A stretch of DNA of 48,778 nt from an uncultured Muribaculaceae bacterium (GCA_947179295.1 CAMXAZ010000014.1:1-48778), one strand, 5' to 3'; counted from the first letter of the stretch, positions 12,922 to 23,481 are shown. A program made the numbers and translations. Notes: generated by a model not told the origin, from the letters alone.

Positions 12922-14499
12922 TTAGAATTCCGAGGAGAAGTGGAAACGGATTTTGGGGAAGTCATTCTGGGCCATCTGGAGCACATAGCCGGAGTCGGCG
13001 AGGAATACGTCGCGTCCCTCTTTGTCAACAGCCATGAACTGGTGCTTGCGTTTTTTGAAGGCTGCAAGCGCTTCGGCATCATCGCTCTCGATCCAGCAGG
13101 CCTTGTAGAGCGAGATGGACTCCCAGCGACACTGCGCGCCATATTCGTGGAGCAGGCGATACTGTATTACTTCAAACTGGAGCTGTCCGACAGTACCGAT
13201 GATCTTACGGCCGTTAAACTGGTTGACAAACAACTGTGCGACACCTTCGTCCATCAGCTGCTGTATGCCCTTGTCAAGCTGCTTGGCCTTCATCGGGTCG
13301 GAATTCTCTATATATTTGAACATTTCAGGCGAGAAACTCGGAAGACCCTTGAAATGCAGAGTCTCTCCGGATGTCAGAGTGTCGCCGATCTTGAAATTGC
13401 CGGTATCGGGGATGCCGACGATATCGCCGGGATATGCCTCGTCGACAATATTCTTTTTCTGCGCCATGAAGGCCGTCGGGGCGGCAAATTTCATGGTTTT
13501 GCCTGATCTCACATGCTTGTAGGGAGCATTGCGCTCGAATTTTCCTGAGCACACTTTAACAAAAGCTATGCAGGAACGGTGGTTCGGGTCCATGTTGGCA
13601 TGAATCTTGAACACAAAACCCGAAAAACCCTCTTCGTCAGGATTGATGGCGCGTTCTTCGGCATTGACCGGACGGGGAGAAGGAGCGATTTTTACGAAAC
13701 AGTCAAGAAGTTCCTTTACACCGAAAGTATTGAGCGCCGAGCCAAAGAACACAGGAGCCACCTTGCCTTCGAGATAGGCTTCGGTATCGAATTCGGGATA
13801 GACGCCCTCTATAAGTTCCAGGTCTTCACGAAGCTTTGCGGCATCGGTCTCACCCACCGCTTCATCGACACGCGGATCTGTGACGGAATCAATCTCGACA
13901 CGCTCGCTGACACGCTGCTTATCGGGGGTAAAGAGATCCAGAGAATGCTCAAAAATATTGTAGACTCCCTTGAACTTCGCACCTATATTTATAGGCCATG
14001 ACAGCGGGCGCACGCTGATCTTCAGCTCGCTTTCAAGTTCGTCGAGAATATCAAACGGATCGCGGCCCTCGCGGTCGAGCTTGTTGACAAAGATAATCAC
14101 CGGAGTGTTACGCATACGGCAGACCTCCATGAGCTTACGGGTCTGCTGTTCGACACCCTTAGCCACGTCGACCACGATGATCACACTGTCTACAGCCGTC
14201 AGTGTGCGGTAAGTGTCTTCCGCGAAATCCTGGTGGCCGGGGGTGTCAAGGATATTGATCTTATAATCACCGTAGTTGAAACCCATAACCGAGGTGGCCA
14301 CAGAGATACCGCGCTGCTTTTCGATTTCCATCCAGTCGGAAGTCGCAGTCTTTTTGATTTTGTTTGACTTTACGGCACCTGCCACATGGATCGCGCCACC
14401 GAAAAGCAGAAGTTTTTCAGTGAGAGTTGTTTTACCTGCGTCAGGGTGTGAAATGATTGCGAACGTGCGTCTGCGGGCTATTTCGTCGGTAAGAGACAT
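12922..14499 (-). CDS. prfC: Peptide chain release factor 3
   Basis: A 525-residue translational GTPase of the RF3 family, full length. The G1 loop [13 protein letters not shown], the switch region [11 protein letters not shown]3 [14 protein letters not shown] and G4 NKLDRE are all present, with the RF3-specific [21 protein letters not shown] section. RF3 removes RF1/RF2 from the ribosome after termination using GTP. A TAACTTTG box (14538-14531) lies 32 bases upstream of the ATG. It is a typical core gene and marks the chromosomal side of the tRNA junction. Confidence 0.97.
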   Translation of the reverse strand: MSLTDEIARRRTFAIISHPDAGKTTLTEKLLLFGGAIHVAGAVKSNKIKKTATSDWMEIEKQRGISVATSVMGFNYGDYKINILDTPGHQDFAEDTYRTLTAVDSVIIVVDVAKGVEQQTRKLMEVCRMRNTPVIIFVNKLDREGRDPFDILDELESELKISVRPLSWPINIGAKFKGVYNIFEHSLDLFTPDKQRVSERVEIDSVTDPRVDEAVGETDAAKLREDLELIEGVYPEFDTEAYLEGKVAPVFFGSALNTFGVKELLDCFVKIAPSPRPVNAEERAINPDEEGFSGFVFKIHANMDPNHRSCIAFVKVCSGKFERNAPYKHVRSGKTMKFAAPTAFMAQKKNIVDEAYPGDIVGIPDTGNFKIGDTLTSGETLHFKGLPSFSPEMFKYIENSDPMKAKQLDKGIQQLMDEGVAQLFVNQFNGRKIIGTVGQLQFEVIQYRLLHEYGAQCRWESISLYKACWIESDDAEALAAFKKRKHQFMAVDKEGRDVFLADSGYVLQMAQNDFPKIRFHFSSEF

Positions 14500-14530
14500 G
14501 GGTTTATTGTTTTTTATGATTTTGCGGGTG

Positions 14531-14538
14531 CAAAGTTA
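14531..14538 (-). promoter_or_regulatory. -7 box of prfC
   Basis: TAACTTTG on the minus strand, about 32 bases before the prfC ATG at 14499. A matching -33 TTTG is not obvious. Confidence 0.5.
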
Positions 14539-14587
14539 CTAAATTTTTCCGAGTTGAGAAGTTTTTCCCAGCGCTGAAAGCAAGGGG

Positions 14588-15292
14588 TCAGAAATCAAGC
14601 CTTCTGAACGACGCGCGGGCTTTGGCCTTATTGACAAGGTCGAAATGCCACCATTCGGTGCGGATGGTATGAAATCCGGCCGAGGTCATGACCCGGCGCA
14701 GGAGCAGACGGTTCTGCCGCTCGGTTTCACTGATTACACCACGCTTTACCAGCGCCTCCTCGGCATCTATATTCGCCTCCGGACCAAGATGGTCAACCGG
14801 AGTTCCCATAGGGAGCTCACGGCCTTCCTGATCGACAATAGTGATATCAACCGCCAGTCCGTAATTATGCAGACCGCCGCCTCTGGCCGGATTGGCCACA
14901 TAATTTGCCTTAGGCGTACCGCTTACAGCCCGAAACATCCTGCGCTGGACACTCATCGGACGGGCGGCATCCTTGATCAGCAGCCGATGGCCAGGACTGA
15001 TCCTGCCAAGCTCAGCCTGTGCACGAACCACCGCCGCAGCTGCCTCCGGCTGCAGATAGGCCCGCTCAAGGCCATCGGTGTAGAGCAACACGCCAGTGAA
15101 ATTATCCTCTCTCGCATACATCAGACTTACACATATGGTTGAATCAAGACCCGCCACATCAACGAGTCCATGATCCTTAAGCTTCTGTTCGAGCGTCAGC
15201 GGCGACGGGGTCGATTGTGAGTGCAACTGCATGATATTCAGAGATGAAAAAATAAGAAGAATAAGAAATCTAAGAAATCCGGATTGTTTCAT
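14588..15292 (-). CDS. D-alanyl-D-alanine dipeptidase (VanX/DdpX-like, peptidase M15D)
   Basis: A 234-residue zinc peptidase with an N-terminal signal segment (FLRFLILLIFSSLNIMQLHSQ), so periplasmic. The zinc ligands are visible: His142 and Asp149 in GGGLHNYGLAVDI, and His216 in TEWWHFD, with Glu213 as catalytic base. These enzymes cut D-Ala-D-Ala, in this setting probably for recycling of peptidoglycan fragments rather than for vancomycin resistance, since no vanH/vanA partner is nearby. A TATTTTTG box lies just before the ATG, suggesting a very short leader. Confidence 0.9.
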   Translation of the reverse strand: MKQSGFLRFLILLIFSSLNIMQLHSQSTPSPLTLEQKLKDHGLVDVAGLDSTICVSLMYAREDNFTGVLLYTDGLERAYLQPEAAAAVVRAQAELGRISPGHRLLIKDAARPMSVQRRMFRAVSGTPKANYVANPARGGGLHNYGLAVDITIVDQEGRELPMGTPVDHLGPEANIDAEEALVKRGVISETERQNRLLLRRVMTSAGFHTIRTEWWHFDLVNKAKARASFRRLDF

Positions 15293-15346
15293 GGCCGCAA
15301 AAATATGAAAAATCCTTAAATCATGACCGTGTTTTCTGCGAAAACA

Positions 15347-15354
15347 TTACTTTT
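15347..15354 (+). promoter_or_regulatory. -7 box of the TPR-protein gene
   Basis: TACTTTTG on the plus strand about 20 bases before the first possible ATG (15375) and 47 before the preferred one. It is divergent to the dipeptidase promoter. Confidence 0.45.
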
Positions 15355-15401
15355 GCAAGTCATAACCCTGCAAGATGATCATTACCACATATAAAATACA
15401 T

Positions 15402-17468
15402 ATGCTACGGCGCCTGCTGCTGCTGCTCATTGTGCTCATCTCAGGCACGACACACGTCAGCGGACAGATCAACACCGAACAGGTGTTGCGGATCGGCGCC
15501 AATACCCACTACTTTGAAGACTACGTACTTTCGATCCAATATTTCAACCAGGTCATAAGCGTCAACCCCTCTCAGGCCAAGCCATATTTCTACCGTGCAG
15601 TAGCCAAACTCAACCTCGACGACTTCCGCGGAGCTGAAGAAGACGCCACACTCGCACTTGAACGCAACCCGTTCATCACCGAAGCCTACGAAGTCAGAGG
15701 TGTGGCACGGCAAAACCAAGGCAAAAACGCCGAAGCCATAGCCGACTACGACCGAGCGCTTGAAATGCAGCCCGAAAACAGCAGCATAATCTTCAACAAA
15801 GCCATAGCCCAACACGAAAACCGCGACACAGTCGGAGCGAAAACCACGTTCAGCCATCTCATCAGACGCTTCCCGAAATTCGAAGAAGGCTATCTGGGCC
15901 GGGCACGCCTGCGTCTGGAGATGAAAGACACAATCGGAGCAAAAGCCGACATAGACCATGCACTCTCGCTAAACTCCAATGCCGTCAACGCCTACCTGCT
16001 GCGGGCCGATATAGCAATCCATTCAGGCAAAGACTTCAAAAGTGCCCTTGCCGACATGGACAAAGCCGTGAAACTGCGTCCGGAAGCCGCCGGATTCTAT
16101 ATCAACCGCGCATATCTGCGCTATATGAACGATGACATACACGGAGCCTTCGAGGACTACGACCGTGCAATCGGGCTCGAACCCGACAACACCGCAGCCA
16201 TATTCAACCGCGGCCTCCTCCGCGCCGAAGTCCATGACACCAACCGGGCCATCGACGACTTTTCACGTGTGCTCGACCTCGACTGCGAGGACTACAAGAC
16301 GCTCTACAACCGCGCCATACTCCTTGCAGAAATCGGATCGTTCGAAGCCGCGCTGGCCGATCTCGACAAAGTGATCGAAGCCTTCCCGGACTTTGCCGGA
16401 GCCTACTTTCTGCGCTACGACATCAAACGCCGCAAAGGCGACAGCCGCTCGGCCCAGAAAGACTACGACAAATCAATGGCTCTGGCCAAGACCACCGTCC
16501 AGCTGACACCCGACAAACAATTCAGCGGATCAGCATATTCCGGTTCCGCGACACACGGCAAATCCGACGCCGCGACAACCGGCGACAAAGCCTCTGCAAC
16601 AACCGAAGGCACCTCTCAGCCGAAAAGCGAGACCATAACGGAAACACAGGAGCAGGTGAAGCGCAGATTCTCATCGCTCACCACCGTGCGCAGCAACTAT
16701 TCAGCAGAGAAAGACTACTCGACAGCCGACATTCGCGGGAAAGTCCAGGACAAAGACATGTCCGTAGAACTTGAACCGCCGTTCATGCTGACCTACTACA
16801 CCTCACCCAACGAGATCAACCCAAGCAGCGAATACATACGCGAAGTCGATGAAATCAACTCTCTGGGACTACTGCGCTTCGTCATGCAGGTTGCCGGCCA
16901 CCCGGCCCAGTTGCCAATGTATGAACTTGAAGGCCCGCACCGCCAGTCGATCAGCTACTACAACTCCTACATGGCCGGGCATGCCCCCCGCGCCATCGAC
17001 TACTTCGGACGCGCTATGGACCTCATGGCTCTCAAAGACTATGACCGCGCCATAGCCGATCTCAACGAAGCCGTCAGACTCACACCCGACTTTGCACTCG
17101 CCTATCTGCTGCGCGCCCAGGCAAGATATGAGACAGTCAAGGCCACAGCCGAGCCGGGCAAAGCACTGCCGCGCGACGGCATCATGGAAGCCATAGCCGA
17201 CCTTGACGAAACCCTGCGCCACTCACCGTTCATGCCCGTAGCCTATTATAATAAAGGTGTAATGCTGGCAGAATGCGGCAGCTACGTCGAAGCCATCGAA
17301 GCCCTCACCCGTGCCATAAAACTGAAACCCGACTTCGGCGAAGCCTATTATGACCGCGGATTCGTCTATCTGTCGCTCGGCGACAAAAGCTCCGCCCTCC
17401 CCGATCTCAGCCGGGCCGGCGAACTTGGAATCGTAGCCGCCTACCCGCTTCTCAAACGCATGAAGTGA
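15402..17468 (+). CDS. Exported TPR-repeat protein
   Basis: A 688-residue protein with signal peptide (MLRRLLLLLIVLISGTTHVSG), start chosen at 15402; ATG 15375 would add 9 residues. It holds about eight to ten tetratricopeptide repeats in two blocks (about 20-350 and 540-680), for example ADYDRALEMQPENSSIIFNK and EDYDRAIGLEPDNTAAIFNR. Between them is a low-complexity linker rich in Ser, Thr and Lys followed by a region with LEPPFMLTYYTSPNEINP. TPRs mediate protein binding; such exported proteins are common in Bacteroidales, their partners usually unknown. Confidence 0.88.
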   Translation: MLRRLLLLLIVLISGTTHVSGQINTEQVLRIGANTHYFEDYVLSIQYFNQVISVNPSQAKPYFYRAVAKLNLDDFRGAEEDATLALERNPFITEAYEVRGVARQNQGKNAEAIADYDRALEMQPENSSIIFNKAIAQHENRDTVGAKTTFSHLIRRFPKFEEGYLGRARLRLEMKDTIGAKADIDHALSLNSNAVNAYLLRADIAIHSGKDFKSALADMDKAVKLRPEAAGFYINRAYLRYMNDDIHGAFEDYDRAIGLEPDNTAAIFNRGLLRAEVHDTNRAIDDFSRVLDLDCEDYKTLYNRAILLAEIGSFEAALADLDKVIEAFPDFAGAYFLRYDIKRRKGDSRSAQKDYDKSMALAKTTVQLTPDKQFSGSAYSGSATHGKSDAATTGDKASATTEGTSQPKSETITETQEQVKRRFSSLTTVRSNYSAEKDYSTADIRGKVQDKDMSVELEPPFMLTYYTSPNEINPSSEYIREVDEINSLGLLRFVMQVAGHPAQLPMYELEGPHRQSISYYNSYMAGHAPRAIDYFGRAMDLMALKDYDRAIADLNEAVRLTPDFALAYLLRAQARYETVKATAEPGKALPRDGIMEAIADLDETLRHSPFMPVAYYNKGVMLAECGSYVEAIEALTRAIKLKPDFGEAYYDRGFVYLSLGDKSSALPDLSRAGELGIVAAYPLLKRMK

Positions 17469-17561
17469 GCGGAGACTGCCTGAAACGGATCGTTTTGCTT
17501 GCCGAAAACCCGAATTTACAGCAATGTAGCCATACAGACAGCCGTTTTGGTTTCACAATGC

Positions 17562-17590
17562 TTTGATGTGAATTTTTTTTTGTAAATTTG
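17562..17590 (+). promoter_or_regulatory. Promoter of lysC
   Basis: TTTG (17562-17565), 17 bases including a run of nine T, TAAATTTG (17583-17590). The spacer is slightly short. The start point would leave a leader of about 40 bases, too short for a lysine riboswitch. Confidence 0.6.
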
Positions 17591-17635
17591 CGCCAAATAC
17601 TCCTATCGAATTATCACATACATAACATTTAAAAT

Positions 17636-18952
17636 ATGAAAGTCTTAAAGTTTGGAGGAACTTCTGTAGGATCAGCCGAAAGAATCCGCCACGTAGCAGA
17701 CCTCGTCAGCGCAAGAGGTAAAAACATCATCGTTCTTTCAGCCATGTCAGGCACAACCAACTCCTTGGTTGAGATTTCAGACTATCTCTACAAAAAAAAT
17801 ACCAACGGAGCCAAGGAAACGATCAACCTCCTCGAATCGAAGTATCTCAAGACAATCGCCTCTCTCTATGACCGCCATGAGAGCCGCGAAAAAGCGCTCA
17901 AAGAGATAAAGGCCTGCTTCAACTACATCCGCTCGTTCACCCAGCGCGAGACTTTCGGCCCGACTGAAGAAAAAATCATCCTTGCCCAGGGCGAGATCAT
18001 GAGCGTGGCCATGATGACCATCCTGCTCAACGAGCGCGGTCTCTACGCCGAAGCCCTCCCCGCCCTCGACTTCATGAAGACAGGCCAGAACGGAGAGCCC
18101 GACATGCAGCACATAGCCCTGCATCTCCAGCCGCTGCTTGACAAATATGTCGACGCCGACATTTTTGTGACCCAGGGATTCATCTGCCGCAACTCGACCG
18201 GAGAGATCGACAACCTGCAGCGTGGCGGCTCGGACTACACCGCATCGCTCATCGGCGCAGCCATCGAAGCTGACGAGATCGAAATCTGGACCGACATCGA
18301 TGGTATGCACAACAACGACCCGCGCTTCGTGGAAGGCACCAAGCCCGTCAACGAGCTCCACTACGAAGAAGCATCCGAGCTGGCCTACTTCGGCGCCAAG
18401 ATCCTCCACCCCACCTGTGTGCTCCCCGCCAAGGTCAACAACATACCTGTGCGCCTGCTCAACACACTTGAACCGGAAGCTCACGGCACTCTGATCTACA
18501 ATAACATAACCGAACCGTCAATCAAAGCCGTCGCAGCCAAAGACAATGTGGTCGCCATCAAGATCAAAAGCTCCCGAATGCTTCTGGCCTACGGCTATCT
18601 GACACGCGTGTTCGAGACATTCGAAAAATACCGCACCCCGATTGACATGATCGCCACTTCAGAAGTAGGTGTCTCACTGACAATCGACTCCGAACGCTTC
18701 CTGCCGGAAATCATTGACGAGCTCAAGAAGTTCGGCACCGTGACCGTTGACAAGGACATGGTCATCATCTGCGTGGTAGGCAACATGGAGTGGACCAACA
18801 CCGGCTATGAGGCAAAAGCGATGGAAGCTCTCGCCGACATCCCCGTGCGCATGATCTCCTATGGCGGATCAAACTACAACATCTCGTTCCTCGTCCGCAG
18901 CTGCGACAAAATCGAGGCTCTCAAACGCCTCAGCGAAAAACTTTTCAGCTAA
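17636..18952 (+). CDS. lysC: Aspartate kinase
   Basis: A 438-residue monofunctional aspartokinase. The N-terminal motif KFGGTSVGSAERI (4-16), the central LQRGGSDYTASLIGAA and WTDIDGMHNNDPR are typical. The C-terminal region (about 300-438) holds two ACT domains (SSRMLLAYGYLTRVFETFEK, then DMVIICVVGNMEWTNTGYEA) for lysine feedback. It makes aspartyl phosphate, the first step to lysine/diaminopimelate, threonine and methionine. lysA follows 38 bases later, so this is a lysine/DAP operon. Confidence 0.96.
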   Translation: MKVLKFGGTSVGSAERIRHVADLVSARGKNIIVLSAMSGTTNSLVEISDYLYKKNTNGAKETINLLESKYLKTIASLYDRHESREKALKEIKACFNYIRSFTQRETFGPTEEKIILAQGEIMSVAMMTILLNERGLYAEALPALDFMKTGQNGEPDMQHIALHLQPLLDKYVDADIFVTQGFICRNSTGEIDNLQRGGSDYTASLIGAAIEADEIEIWTDIDGMHNNDPRFVEGTKPVNELHYEEASELAYFGAKILHPTCVLPAKVNNIPVRLLNTLEPEAHGTLIYNNITEPSIKAVAAKDNVVAIKIKSSRMLLAYGYLTRVFETFEKYRTPIDMIATSEVGVSLTIDSERFLPEIIDELKKFGTVTVDKDMVIICVVGNMEWTNTGYEAKAMEALADIPVRMISYGGSNYNISFLVRSCDKIEALKRLSEKLFS

Positions 18953-18990
18953 AGACCGCACACCTAATTAAAGAGATCAGACAGAAAAAA

Positions 18991-20142
18991 ATGACACGTT
19001 TCCCCATAGAGGAATTTTCAAGCCTCAAAACACCGTTCTATTTCTACGACCTGCGTCTGCTTGAACGCACCGTAAAGGAGATCCGCCGCACCGCTCGTGA
19101 TCCCCGCTTCAAAGTCCACTACGCCATCAAGGCCAACGCTAACCCCGGCATTCTGCGCACCATCCAGGCTGCCGGATTCGGAGTGGACTGCGTCAGCGGC
19201 TGGGAAATCGAAGCAGCGATCGAAGCCGGATTCCGCGGCGACCGCATCGTGTTTGCCGGCGTAGGCAAAAGCGACCCTGAAATCCGCTCGGCTCTTGAAG
19301 CAGACATCGAATGCTTCAACGTAGAGTCAGAACCGGAGCTGAGAGTCATCAGCGAAATCGCGGCCGAGATGGGCAAGACCGCACGTGTGGCAATCCGAGT
19401 CAACCCCAATATCGATGCCCACACCCATGCCTACATCACAACAGGCCTGGCCGAAAACAAGTTCGGCATCAATCTTGAACATCTCGACTCGATTATCGGC
19501 CTCGCCAAAAGCCTCCCCGCCATCGAACTCAAAGGCCTGCATTTCCACATCGGATCGCAGATCACAGAGATAGAACCTTTCGTGATGCTCTGCGAGACCA
19601 TCAACCGCCTGCAGGACGAATATGAGCAGAAAGGTGTGAAATTCAGCCTCATCAACGTAGGAGGAGGACTCGGCATAGATTACGCACATCCCGAACGCCA
19701 CCCGATCCCCGACTTTGAAGCCTACTTCACCACCTTCCACAACCATCTGCGCCTGCGCCCGGACCAGGAACTCCATTTCGAACTCGGCCGCTCGGTGGTG
19801 GCACAATGTGGATCGCTGATCACCCGTGTGCTCTACATCAAGGAAGGCACAAGCAAGCGCTTCGCCATAGTCGATGCCGGAATGAGCGACCTCATCCGTC
19901 CGGCCCTCTACAGCGCACACCACAAGATCGAAAACATCTCGAACCCCAACGGCGAACTCCACCACTACGACGTGGTAGGACCGATCTGCGAATCCTCTGA
20001 CCGTTTCGGCGAGAGCGAAACCCTGCCTGAAGTAAAGCGAGGCGATCTGCTCGCACTCCGTTCTGCCGGCGCATATGGCGAGATAATGGCCTCGCGCTAT
20101 AACTGCCGCCCCTTCCCCCACTCCTATTTTTCAGAAACCTAA
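18991..20142 (+). CDS. lysA: Diaminopimelate decarboxylase
   Basis: A 383-residue fold type III PLP enzyme. Lys47 in VHYAIKANANPGI would bind PLP; HFHIGSQITEI, NVGGGLGIDY and the C-terminal PICESSDRFGE are the expected motifs, the last supplying the Cys of the neighbouring subunit. It converts meso-diaminopimelate to lysine. It is somewhat shorter than the E. coli enzyme, as usual in this phylum. The OPT gene follows after 17 bases. Confidence 0.95.
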   Translation: MTRFPIEEFSSLKTPFYFYDLRLLERTVKEIRRTARDPRFKVHYAIKANANPGILRTIQAAGFGVDCVSGWEIEAAIEAGFRGDRIVFAGVGKSDPEIRSALEADIECFNVESEPELRVISEIAAEMGKTARVAIRVNPNIDAHTHAYITTGLAENKFGINLEHLDSIIGLAKSLPAIELKGLHFHIGSQITEIEPFVMLCETINRLQDEYEQKGVKFSLINVGGGLGIDYAHPERHPIPDFEAYFTTFHNHLRLRPDQELHFELGRSVVAQCGSLITRVLYIKEGTSKRFAIVDAGMSDLIRPALYSAHHKIENISNPNGELHHYDVVGPICESSDRFGESETLPEVKRGDLLALRSAGAYGEIMASRYNCRPFPHSYFSET

Positions 20143-20159
20143 TCACCTGAAAAACCAAG

Positions 20160-22154
20160 ATGAAACCAACAGAAACCCCTAAGGAAGTCTATCAGGACGC
20201 AGATCCTGTGGAACTCCCCGAAAACGCGTTCCGCGAACTCGCCGAGGATGAAGGCTACCGCCCCATCATGCACCCGGCCCGTGACTACCCCGAAGTGACG
20301 CCCTACTCTGTCGGCATGGGACTGCTGCTTGCCGTGATATTCAGCGCGGCAGCCGCCTACCTCGGCCTTAAGGTCGGACAGGTATTCGAAGCCGCCATTC
20401 CCATCGCCATCATCGCAGTCGGCCTTTCAGGCGCTCTGAAAAAAGAGAATCCGCTGGGCCAGAACGTCATCATCCAAAGCATCGGAGCATGTTCGGGAGT
20501 AATTGTAGCAGGTGCCATCTTCACCCTGCCCGCACTCTACATTCTCCAGGCCAAGTATCCTGAGATCACCGTCAACTTCCTGCAGATATTTCTCAGCTCG
20601 CTCTTAGGCGGCATACTCGGCATACTCTTCTTCATCCCGTTCCGCAAATACTTCGTAAAAGACATGCACGGGAAATATCCTTTCCCTGAAGCTACCGCGA
20701 CCACCCAGGTGCTTGCAAGCGGCCTCGGCAAAAGCTCCGCCGGCAACAGCGGACAGGCCCGCACCCTCGTGCTTGCCTCGCTCATCGGCGGTATCTATGA
20801 CTATGTTGTAGAAACTTTCGGATGGTGGGCCGGAGTACTCAACACTCATGTCACCGAATGGGGCCAGACTCTGGCCGAGAAGACCAAACTCGTGCTCAGC
20901 TGCAACACCGGAGCCGCAGTGCTCGGTCTTGGCTATATAATAGGTCTGAACTATGCCTTCATCATCTGCGCCGGTTCGATCTTTGTATGGTGGATTCTGA
21001 TTCCGCTGCTCGGCACCTACGGATCAGCTGAAATCGCAGCCATGAGCCCCGAAGCCATATTCTCTGACCACGCCCGCATGATCGGCATCGGCGGCATCGC
21101 TATGGCAGGCATCATCGGCATAGTGAAATCATGGTCTATCATCCGCGGTGCTGTAGGTCTCGCCTCACGCGAACTCCGCGGCAATACTTCTGAAGGCAAA
21201 ACCGTGCGCTGGCAGACAGATATTTCGATGAAACACATCGTGTTTTTCATCGCACTCGCGCTGGCAGCCGTGCTGATATTCTTCTGGATCGGTGTGATCC
21301 ATACCTTCTGGCAGGCTCTTGTGGCCTGGCTGGTGGTCACAGCTATCGCATTCCTCTTTACGACCGTGGCAGCCAACGCAATCGCCATTGTAGGCTCCAA
21401 CCCCGTATCAGGCATGACACTGATGACCTTGATTGTGGCATCGGCCATCTTTGTGGCCATCGGCCTTAGCGGATCGTCAGGCATCGTGGCCTCGATGGTG
21501 ATCGGCGGCGTAGTCTGCACAGCCCTATCGATGGCCGGCGGATTTGTCACCGACCTCAAGGTGGGCTACTGGCTCGGCTCCACCCCCCGCAAGCAGGAAA
21601 GCTGGAAATTCCTCGGCACTCTTGTCTCGGCAGCCACTGTAGGCGGTGTCATCCTCCTGCTCAACAAAGTCTATGGCTTTACCGGCGACAACGCCCTCAT
21701 CGCACCCCAGGCCAACGCAATGGCCAAGGTGATCGAACCGCTGATGATGGGCGGCGACACCCCCTGGATTCTCTATATGACCGGCGCCATTCTGGCTCTG
21801 ATACTCAACTGGCTCGGTGTGCCGGCCCTTGCATTCTGCCTCGGCATGTTCATTCCCCTGCAGCTCAACACTCCGCTGCTTGTCGGAGGCGCCATTGCTT
21901 GGTTTGTCGGAAGCCGCTCTACCGACAAGGCACTCAATGATGCCCGCCGCGACCGCGGTACCCTGATCTCGTCAGGCCTCATAGCCGGCGGTGCCCTCTT
22001 CGGTGTATTCGCCGCCCTGACACGCTTCCTCGGTTTCGAATACACAAGCCCTCTCAGCGCCATCGCCACACAATGGGCCGGACTTGCCGTCTATGCCCTT
22101 CTCATCGTCTACCTGATCTGGGATTCGATGAAAGCGAAACGCCTCAAAGACTGA
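20160..22154 (+). CDS. OPT-family oligopeptide transporter
   Basis: A 664-residue polytopic membrane protein with around 14-16 hydrophobic segments, starting after a 45-residue cytoplasmic N terminus. Features of the OPT family include PYSVGMGLLLAVIFSAAAAY, GLKVGQVFEAAIPIAI, the YPFPEATATTQVL block and the C-terminal IAWFVGSRSTDKALND. These transporters take up peptides or metal chelates with protons. It lies 17 bases after lysA and 19 bases before the MATE gene, so probably co-transcribed. Confidence 0.92.
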   Translation: MKPTETPKEVYQDADPVELPENAFRELAEDEGYRPIMHPARDYPEVTPYSVGMGLLLAVIFSAAAAYLGLKVGQVFEAAIPIAIIAVGLSGALKKENPLGQNVIIQSIGACSGVIVAGAIFTLPALYILQAKYPEITVNFLQIFLSSLLGGILGILFFIPFRKYFVKDMHGKYPFPEATATTQVLASGLGKSSAGNSGQARTLVLASLIGGIYDYVVETFGWWAGVLNTHVTEWGQTLAEKTKLVLSCNTGAAVLGLGYIIGLNYAFIICAGSIFVWWILIPLLGTYGSAEIAAMSPEAIFSDHARMIGIGGIAMAGIIGIVKSWSIIRGAVGLASRELRGNTSEGKTVRWQTDISMKHIVFFIALALAAVLIFFWIGVIHTFWQALVAWLVVTAIAFLFTTVAANAIAIVGSNPVSGMTLMTLIVASAIFVAIGLSGSSGIVASMVIGGVVCTALSMAGGFVTDLKVGYWLGSTPRKQESWKFLGTLVSAATVGGVILLLNKVYGFTGDNALIAPQANAMAKVIEPLMMGGDTPWILYMTGAILALILNWLGVPALAFCLGMFIPLQLNTPLLVGGAIAWFVGSRSTDKALNDARRDRGTLISSGLIAGGALFGVFAALTRFLGFEYTSPLSAIATQWAGLAVYALLIVYLIWDSMKAKRLKD

Positions 22155-22173
22155 TCGGGCCCGCTAAATTCCG

Positions 22174-23460
22174 ATGAAAGAAATCAACCGCGACATTCTG
22201 TCGCTCGCAATTCCGTCGATCATCACGAACATCACCACGCCCCTGCTGGCCCTGATGGACGTGGTGATCGTCGGGCATATGGGGAGTGCCGACTATATTG
22301 CCGCAATAGCTGTCGGCGGAACAATTTTCAATATGCTCTACTGGCTTTTCGCCTTCCTGCGGATGGGCACAAGCGGACTTACAGCCCAGGCCAATGGCGG
22401 AGGCGACAGCAAAGGTTGCGCCCAGGTGCTTGCCCGCGGCCTGACAGTGGCTCTCTGCGCGTCAACCCTGATTATACTTTTTCAGAAACCGCTTCTTGAC
22501 ATCACTCTGGACTTTCTTGAGGTCAAAGACCGGGTAAGGGATCTCGCCTCAGTCTATTTCTCGATTCTCGTCTGGGGAGCTCCCGCTTCGCTGGCCACAT
22601 TCACTGTCACCGGATGGCTGTTAGGAATGAAAAACGCCCGCGCGCCGATGTGGGTGGCTTTCGTGGTCAACATATCCAATATTGCCGTCAGTCTGCTGCT
22701 CGTGCTCGGTTTCGGACTCAAGGTCGAAGGTGTTGCTTCCGGCACACTGACAGCCCAGTGGCTCGGAGCGCTCACGGGTCTCGGCATTGTGGCGGTCAAA
22801 TATCACCCTGCGCCCGGACGGCTTCGGGAGATAATCAGGCTGAGAGATCTGAAAAGATTTTTCAAAGTAAATACCGACATATTTTTCCGCACACTCTGCC
22901 TGATAACCGTAACAGTCTGGTTTACGCGCACCGGTGCAACCCAGGGCACCGTCATACTGGCCGTCAACACACTGCTCATGCAGTTTTTCATACTTTTCTC
23001 ATACTTCATGGACGGCTTTGCCTTTGCCGGAGAGTCGCTGTGCGGCAATCTGATCGGAGGCGGCGACAGAAATGGGCTGCGCGAATGCGTCCGAGCTCTG
23101 TTCAGATGGAGTGTGGCAATGGTCTTGCTCTTCACCCTGGTCTATGCTGTGGGAGGAGAAAGCATCATGGGCCTCCTTAGCGATGATGCCGGAGTAAGAC
23201 TTTCAGCCAAGGAATATTACAGCTGGGTAATAGCTATTCCGGCTGTAGGATTCGCGGCATTCACATGGGACGGAATTTTCATCGGCGCGACACGCACAAG
23301 AGAAATGCTGCTCTCAATGGCCACCGCCACTGCAATTTATTTCGTGATGCTCCGCATCCTGTTCCCTATAATAGGAAACCACGGGCTCTGGATAGCCTTT
23401 CTGGCATATCTCTTCACCCGTGGTCTGGCTCTGACGGCCATGAGCCGCCGTATTTTCTAA
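22174..23460 (+). CDS. MATE-family efflux transporter (DinF-like)
   Basis: A 428-residue protein with 12 predicted membrane segments. The start MKEINRDILSLAIPSIITNI followed by PLLALMDVVIVGHMGS is the MATE signature, and a second half-repeat begins KVNTDIFFRTLCLITVTVWF. The DinF subgroup exports drugs or other organic cations with sodium or protons. It is the last gene of the plus-strand run from lysC; a terminator follows. Confidence 0.92.
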   Translation: MKEINRDILSLAIPSIITNITTPLLALMDVVIVGHMGSADYIAAIAVGGTIFNMLYWLFAFLRMGTSGLTAQANGGGDSKGCAQVLARGLTVALCASTLIILFQKPLLDITLDFLEVKDRVRDLASVYFSILVWGAPASLATFTVTGWLLGMKNARAPMWVAFVVNISNIAVSLLLVLGFGLKVEGVASGTLTAQWLGALTGLGIVAVKYHPAPGRLREIIRLRDLKRFFKVNTDIFFRTLCLITVTVWFTRTGATQGTVILAVNTLLMQFFILFSYFMDGFAFAGESLCGNLIGGGDRNGLRECVRALFRWSVAMVLLFTLVYAVGGESIMGLLSDDAGVRLSAKEYYSWVIAIPAVGFAAFTWDGIFIGATRTREMLLSMATATAIYFVMLRILFPIIGNHGLWIAFLAYLFTRGLALTAMSRRIF

Positions 23461-23481
23461 AACCACAATCCTAAAACGCAT

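Noticed and set aside
12841-13506. 221-codon plus-strand frame
   Set aside because: Antisense to prfC, whose GTPase motifs are complete; a shadow of GC-biased codons.
14588-15292. Vancomycin resistance gene vanX
   Set aside because: Only the dipeptidase family is supported; no vanH, vanA or vanRS genes are near, so a housekeeping role is more likely.
17469-17635. Lysine riboswitch upstream of lysC
   Set aside because: The predicted leader is only about 40 bases and no riboswitch core is seen.
17777-18484. 235-codon minus-strand frame
   Set aside because: Antisense shadow of lysC.
19327-20121. 264-codon minus-strand frame
   Set aside because: Antisense shadow of lysA, with no recognisable family.
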